DNA of 64,000 nt from Aptenodytes patagonicus (taxonomy: Eukaryota; Chordata; Aves; Sphenisciformes; Spheniscidae): contig NC_134949.1 of assembly GCF_965638725.1 (NCBI RefSeq), forward strand, positions 84,040,017 to 84,104,016, written 5' to 3'. Under the pieces are notes generated by a model. That model did not search any database and was not told the DNA's origin. It saw only the letters and a program-made list of their open reading frames with translations. Shown here piece by piece: positions 62,248 through 64,000 of this stretch; position 1 is the first letter of the stretch, and every line of letters begins with the position of its first letter. The position numbers and the translations under genes were made by a program.

Positions 62248-64000
62248 TTACAGGTCTGTTTCCCTATTGGTGTCCAGACAGAGAGCATAGAGGGATTTTC
62301 TGAGATCTACGTTACTTTTTGCTTTGATACTGGTTTTCTCTAAGGAGCTGGTGCCATTGTTGAACCCCTCACTGTTTTCCAAGTGCACAACAGATTTGTT
62401 CAGAGAGTTCCTACTGGATCTTCTCTTCGCATCTCCCCCCGCTGTGCTGCCCTGAGCACTACTGTGTTCATCTTTGAGAATAGCTTGCTCGTCATGATCA
62501 GTCTCTCGGTGGTAGAAGTAATTGAAGTTGGATACAATGACAGGGACAGGCAGGGCGATGGTGAGCACACCTGCAATGGCACACAAGGAACCCACAATCT
62601 TGCCCCCCACAGTGACAGGTCGCATATCCCCATAGCCCACAGTGGTCATGGTTACCACTGCCCACCAGAAAGCATCAGGGATGCTGGAGAAATGAGACTC
62701 AGGGTCATCAGCCTCAGCAAAGTAGACAGCACTGGAGAAGAGGATCACCCCAATAAAGAGGAAGAAGATGAGGAGGCCCAGCTCCCTCATGCTGGCTTTC
62801 AAAGTCTGTCCCAAGATCTGCAGACCCTTGGAGTGCCTGGAGAGCTTGAAGATCCTGAAGACTCTAACCAGGCGAATGACTCTGAGGATGGCCAGGGACA
62901 TGGCTTGCTGCTGGCCCCCGCCCCCATTGCTACTTCCAGACCCGGGCTGCTGCTGCTCATGGGCCAGCTCGGTGCCCAGGGTGATGAAGTAGGGGATGAT
63001 GGCCACGATGTCAATGATGTTCATGATGTTGCGGGAGAACTCAGGCTTGCTGGGGCAGGCGAAGAAGCGGACGAGGAGCTCAAAGGTGAACCAGATCACG
63101 CAGGTAGTCTCGATGATGAAGAAGGGATCAGAGAGGCTACTGGGTGGCTGCATGGGTGGGGAGTCCCCAGTCGTGCCATTCAAACCTCTACTTTGTGGGG
63201 GCAGGGGCACAGGCATCTCCCTCTCGTCCCTGAATTCCGGCAGGGTCTCCAGGCAGAAGGTGATGATGGAGATGAGGATGACCAGCACGGAGACAATGGC
63301 AATGGCCCGGGCTGAGCCGGAGCTCTCAGGGTATTCAAAGATGAGCCAGACCTGGCGCTGGAACTCGTTGCGGGGCAGGGGCTTCTCCTCCTCTTTGATG
63401 AAGCCCTCATCCTCCCGGAAGCGCTCCATGGCCTCCTCACCCAGCTGGTAGAAGCGGATCTCGTCGGCGAAGACGTCGATGGAGACATTGACGGGCCGGC
63501 GGAGCTTGCCCCCAGACTGGTAGAAGTAGAGGATCCCATCGAAGCTGGGCCGGTTCCGGTCAAAGAAGTACTCGTTGCGGAGCGGGTCGAAGTAGCGCAT
63601 GCGCTTATCCGGGTCTCCCAGCAGCGTGTCGGGGAACTGGTTGAGGGTGCCCAGCTGGGTCTCGAAGCGCAGCCCCGAGATGTTGATCAGCACCCGCTGG
63701 TGGTGCATGACGCCCCGGTTCGTCGCCGCCGCCGCCTCCTCCTCCTCCTCGCCCGCCGTCGCCATGGCCATGCCCCGGCGGTGCCCCCCTTCCTCCGGGG
63801 GGCCCATCTCCACCGCCGCACCGGGGCGCGGGGCGCGCGGCGGCGGTTGGGGCGGCGGCTGGGGCGGCGGTTGGGGCGGCGGCGGGGGGGCTCCGCGCGC
63901 CGCCGCCTGGACGTTGGGGCTGCCCGCGCTGCCGCTGAGGCGCCTCCGGCCACCTCCCCGGGGGGCCGGCGGCGGCCGCTCCCGCTCCTCGTCCGCCGGC
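62248..64000 (-). CDS. KCNA5: Kv1.5 voltage-gated potassium channel alpha subunit (5'-partial)
   Basis: Shaker-family delayed-rectifier K+ channel of the plasma membrane, assembling as tetramers. Numbering codons from 63813 as 1, I see: the T1 tetramerisation domain (about 38-140, [16 protein letters not shown]); S1 (168-188); an S1-S2 loop with an NGT glycosylation sequon (212-214); S2 (230-250); S3 (263-279); an S4 voltage sensor with basic residues every third position (R311, R314, R317, R320, K323, R326); S5 (345-365); the pore with filter TVGYGD (391-396); S6 with the PVP hinge (422-424); a KRRSS stretch (463-467) that fits a PKA site; and C-terminal ETDL, a class I PDZ ligand. The ending [15 protein letters not shown] identifies Kv1.5 rather than other Kv1 members. 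The stop is TAA at 62248-62250. Codon 63811-63813 is GTG; the first in-frame ATG is 63805-63807. The frame stays open to the window edge (about 62 more codons, proline-rich as in mammalian Kv1.5), so the start probably lies outside. About 99 residues precede T1 here, against roughly 117 in human. The coding region is intronless, as is usual for Kv1 genes. Confidence 0.96.
   Translation of the reverse strand, partial: PADEERERPPPAPRGGGRRRLSGSAGSPNVQAAARGAPPPPPQPPPQPPPQPPPRAPRPGAAVEMGPPEEGGHRRGMAMATAGEEEEEAAAATNRGVMHHQRVLINISGLRFETQLGTLNQFPDTLLGDPDKRMRYFDPLRNEYFFDRNRPSFDGILYFYQSGGKLRRPVNVSIDVFADEIRFYQLGEEAMERFREDEGFIKEEEKPLPRNEFQRQVWLIFEYPESSGSARAIAIVSVLVILISIITFCLETLPEFRDEREMPVPLPPQSRGLNGTTGDSPPMQPPSSLSDPFFIIETTCVIWFTFELLVRFFACPSKPEFSRNIMNIIDIVAIIPYFITLGTELAHEQQQPGSGSSNGGGGQQQAMSLAILRVIRLVRVFRIFKLSRHSKGLQILGQTLKASMRELGLLIFFLFIGVILFSSAVYFAEADDPESHFSSIPDAFWWAVVTMTTVGYGDMRPVTVGGKIVGSLCAIAGVLTIALPVPVIVSNFNYFYHRETDHDEQAILKDEHSSAQGSTAGGDAKRRSSRNSLNKSVVHLENSEGFNNGTSSLEKTSIKAKSNVDLRKSLYALCLDTNRETDL
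63841..63890 (-). repeat. 12-bp GC-rich coding minisatellite (PPPQ repeat) in KCNA5 N-terminus
   Basis: On the plus strand a 12-base unit (ggggcggcggtt and close variants) recurs about four times. Read in the KCNA5 frame it encodes repeated Pro-Pro-Pro-Gln. The plus strand has four G-runs of at least four Gs separated by 7-8 bases, which fits a G-quadruplex motif. Mammalian Kv1.5 has a proline-rich N-terminus known to bind SH3 domains such as Src; this PPPQ tract occupies the same place but is not the same motif. It lies in a strongly CpG-rich block (about 63400-64000), consistent with a CpG island at the 5' end of the gene. Confidence 0.75.

Noticed and set aside
62383..63315. A 310-codon open frame on the plus strand across KCNA5.
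   Set aside because: It lies antisense to strongly conserved Kv1.5 codons in GC-rich sequence, where stop codons are rare. Its composition (poly-acidic and Asp/Gly-rich) reflects the opposite strand, and no family motif is seen.
63687..63953. An arginine-rich 88-codon frame on the minus strand.
   Set aside because: It is a shifted frame of the KCNA5 N-terminal GC-rich repeat region. The correct frame continues from Kv1.5 and is also open.

Overview
The window is vertebrate nuclear DNA, almost certainly from a bird. It carries several CR1 LINE copies of different ages, all truncated at the 5' end, and two solo endogenous-retrovirus LTRs. The LTR at 47034-47605 is of a type I recognise from bird genomes, possibly Neoaves; that assignment is from memory, not from a search. 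The only confident protein-coding gene is at the far right on the minus strand. It is KCNA5, the voltage-gated potassium channel Kv1.5, with a single-exon coding region. The frame is still open when it runs off the window at base 64000, so the true start lies outside.

Layout. Bases 1 to about 61,900 are a gene-poor region lying 3' of KCNA5. From the known vertebrate order (KCNA6-KCNA1-KCNA5, then NTF3), this is probably the long KCNA5-NTF3 intergenic interval; NTF3 itself is not visible. The recognisable landmarks are: a CR1 copy with a 193-codon open reverse-transcriptase tail (1136-1857, minus); a nested pair of old CR1 copies (18843-19790, minus); a solo LTR with a duplicated U3 segment (23773-24321, plus); two CR1 3' ends (26433-26699 and 26793-27010, plus); an ancient CR1 fragment (about 44620-45005, plus); a solo LTR with perfect 5-bp target-site duplications (47034-47605, plus); a long broken CR1 (about 47880-48990, minus); and a candidate 78-bp coding-type exon (59548-59625, plus).

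The most unusual structure is a pair of local inverted duplications. In each, about 120 bp was copied in opposite orientation to a site 1.4-1.7 kb away. One copy (21165-21287) matches 121 of 123 bases of a segment inside an old, heavily decayed CR1 (19422-19544). The other (48337-48454) sits inside the CR1 at 47880-48990 and matches 110 of 118 bases of the sequence at 49832-49949. Both inserted copies have short fold-back inverted repeats at a junction, which suggests replication template switching rather than transposition.

I found no tRNA, rRNA, CRISPR array, operon or other prokaryote-like system. Most short open frames in the 62-kb noncoding part look like chance. Exons of multi-exon genes or non-coding RNAs cannot be excluded by reading alone.
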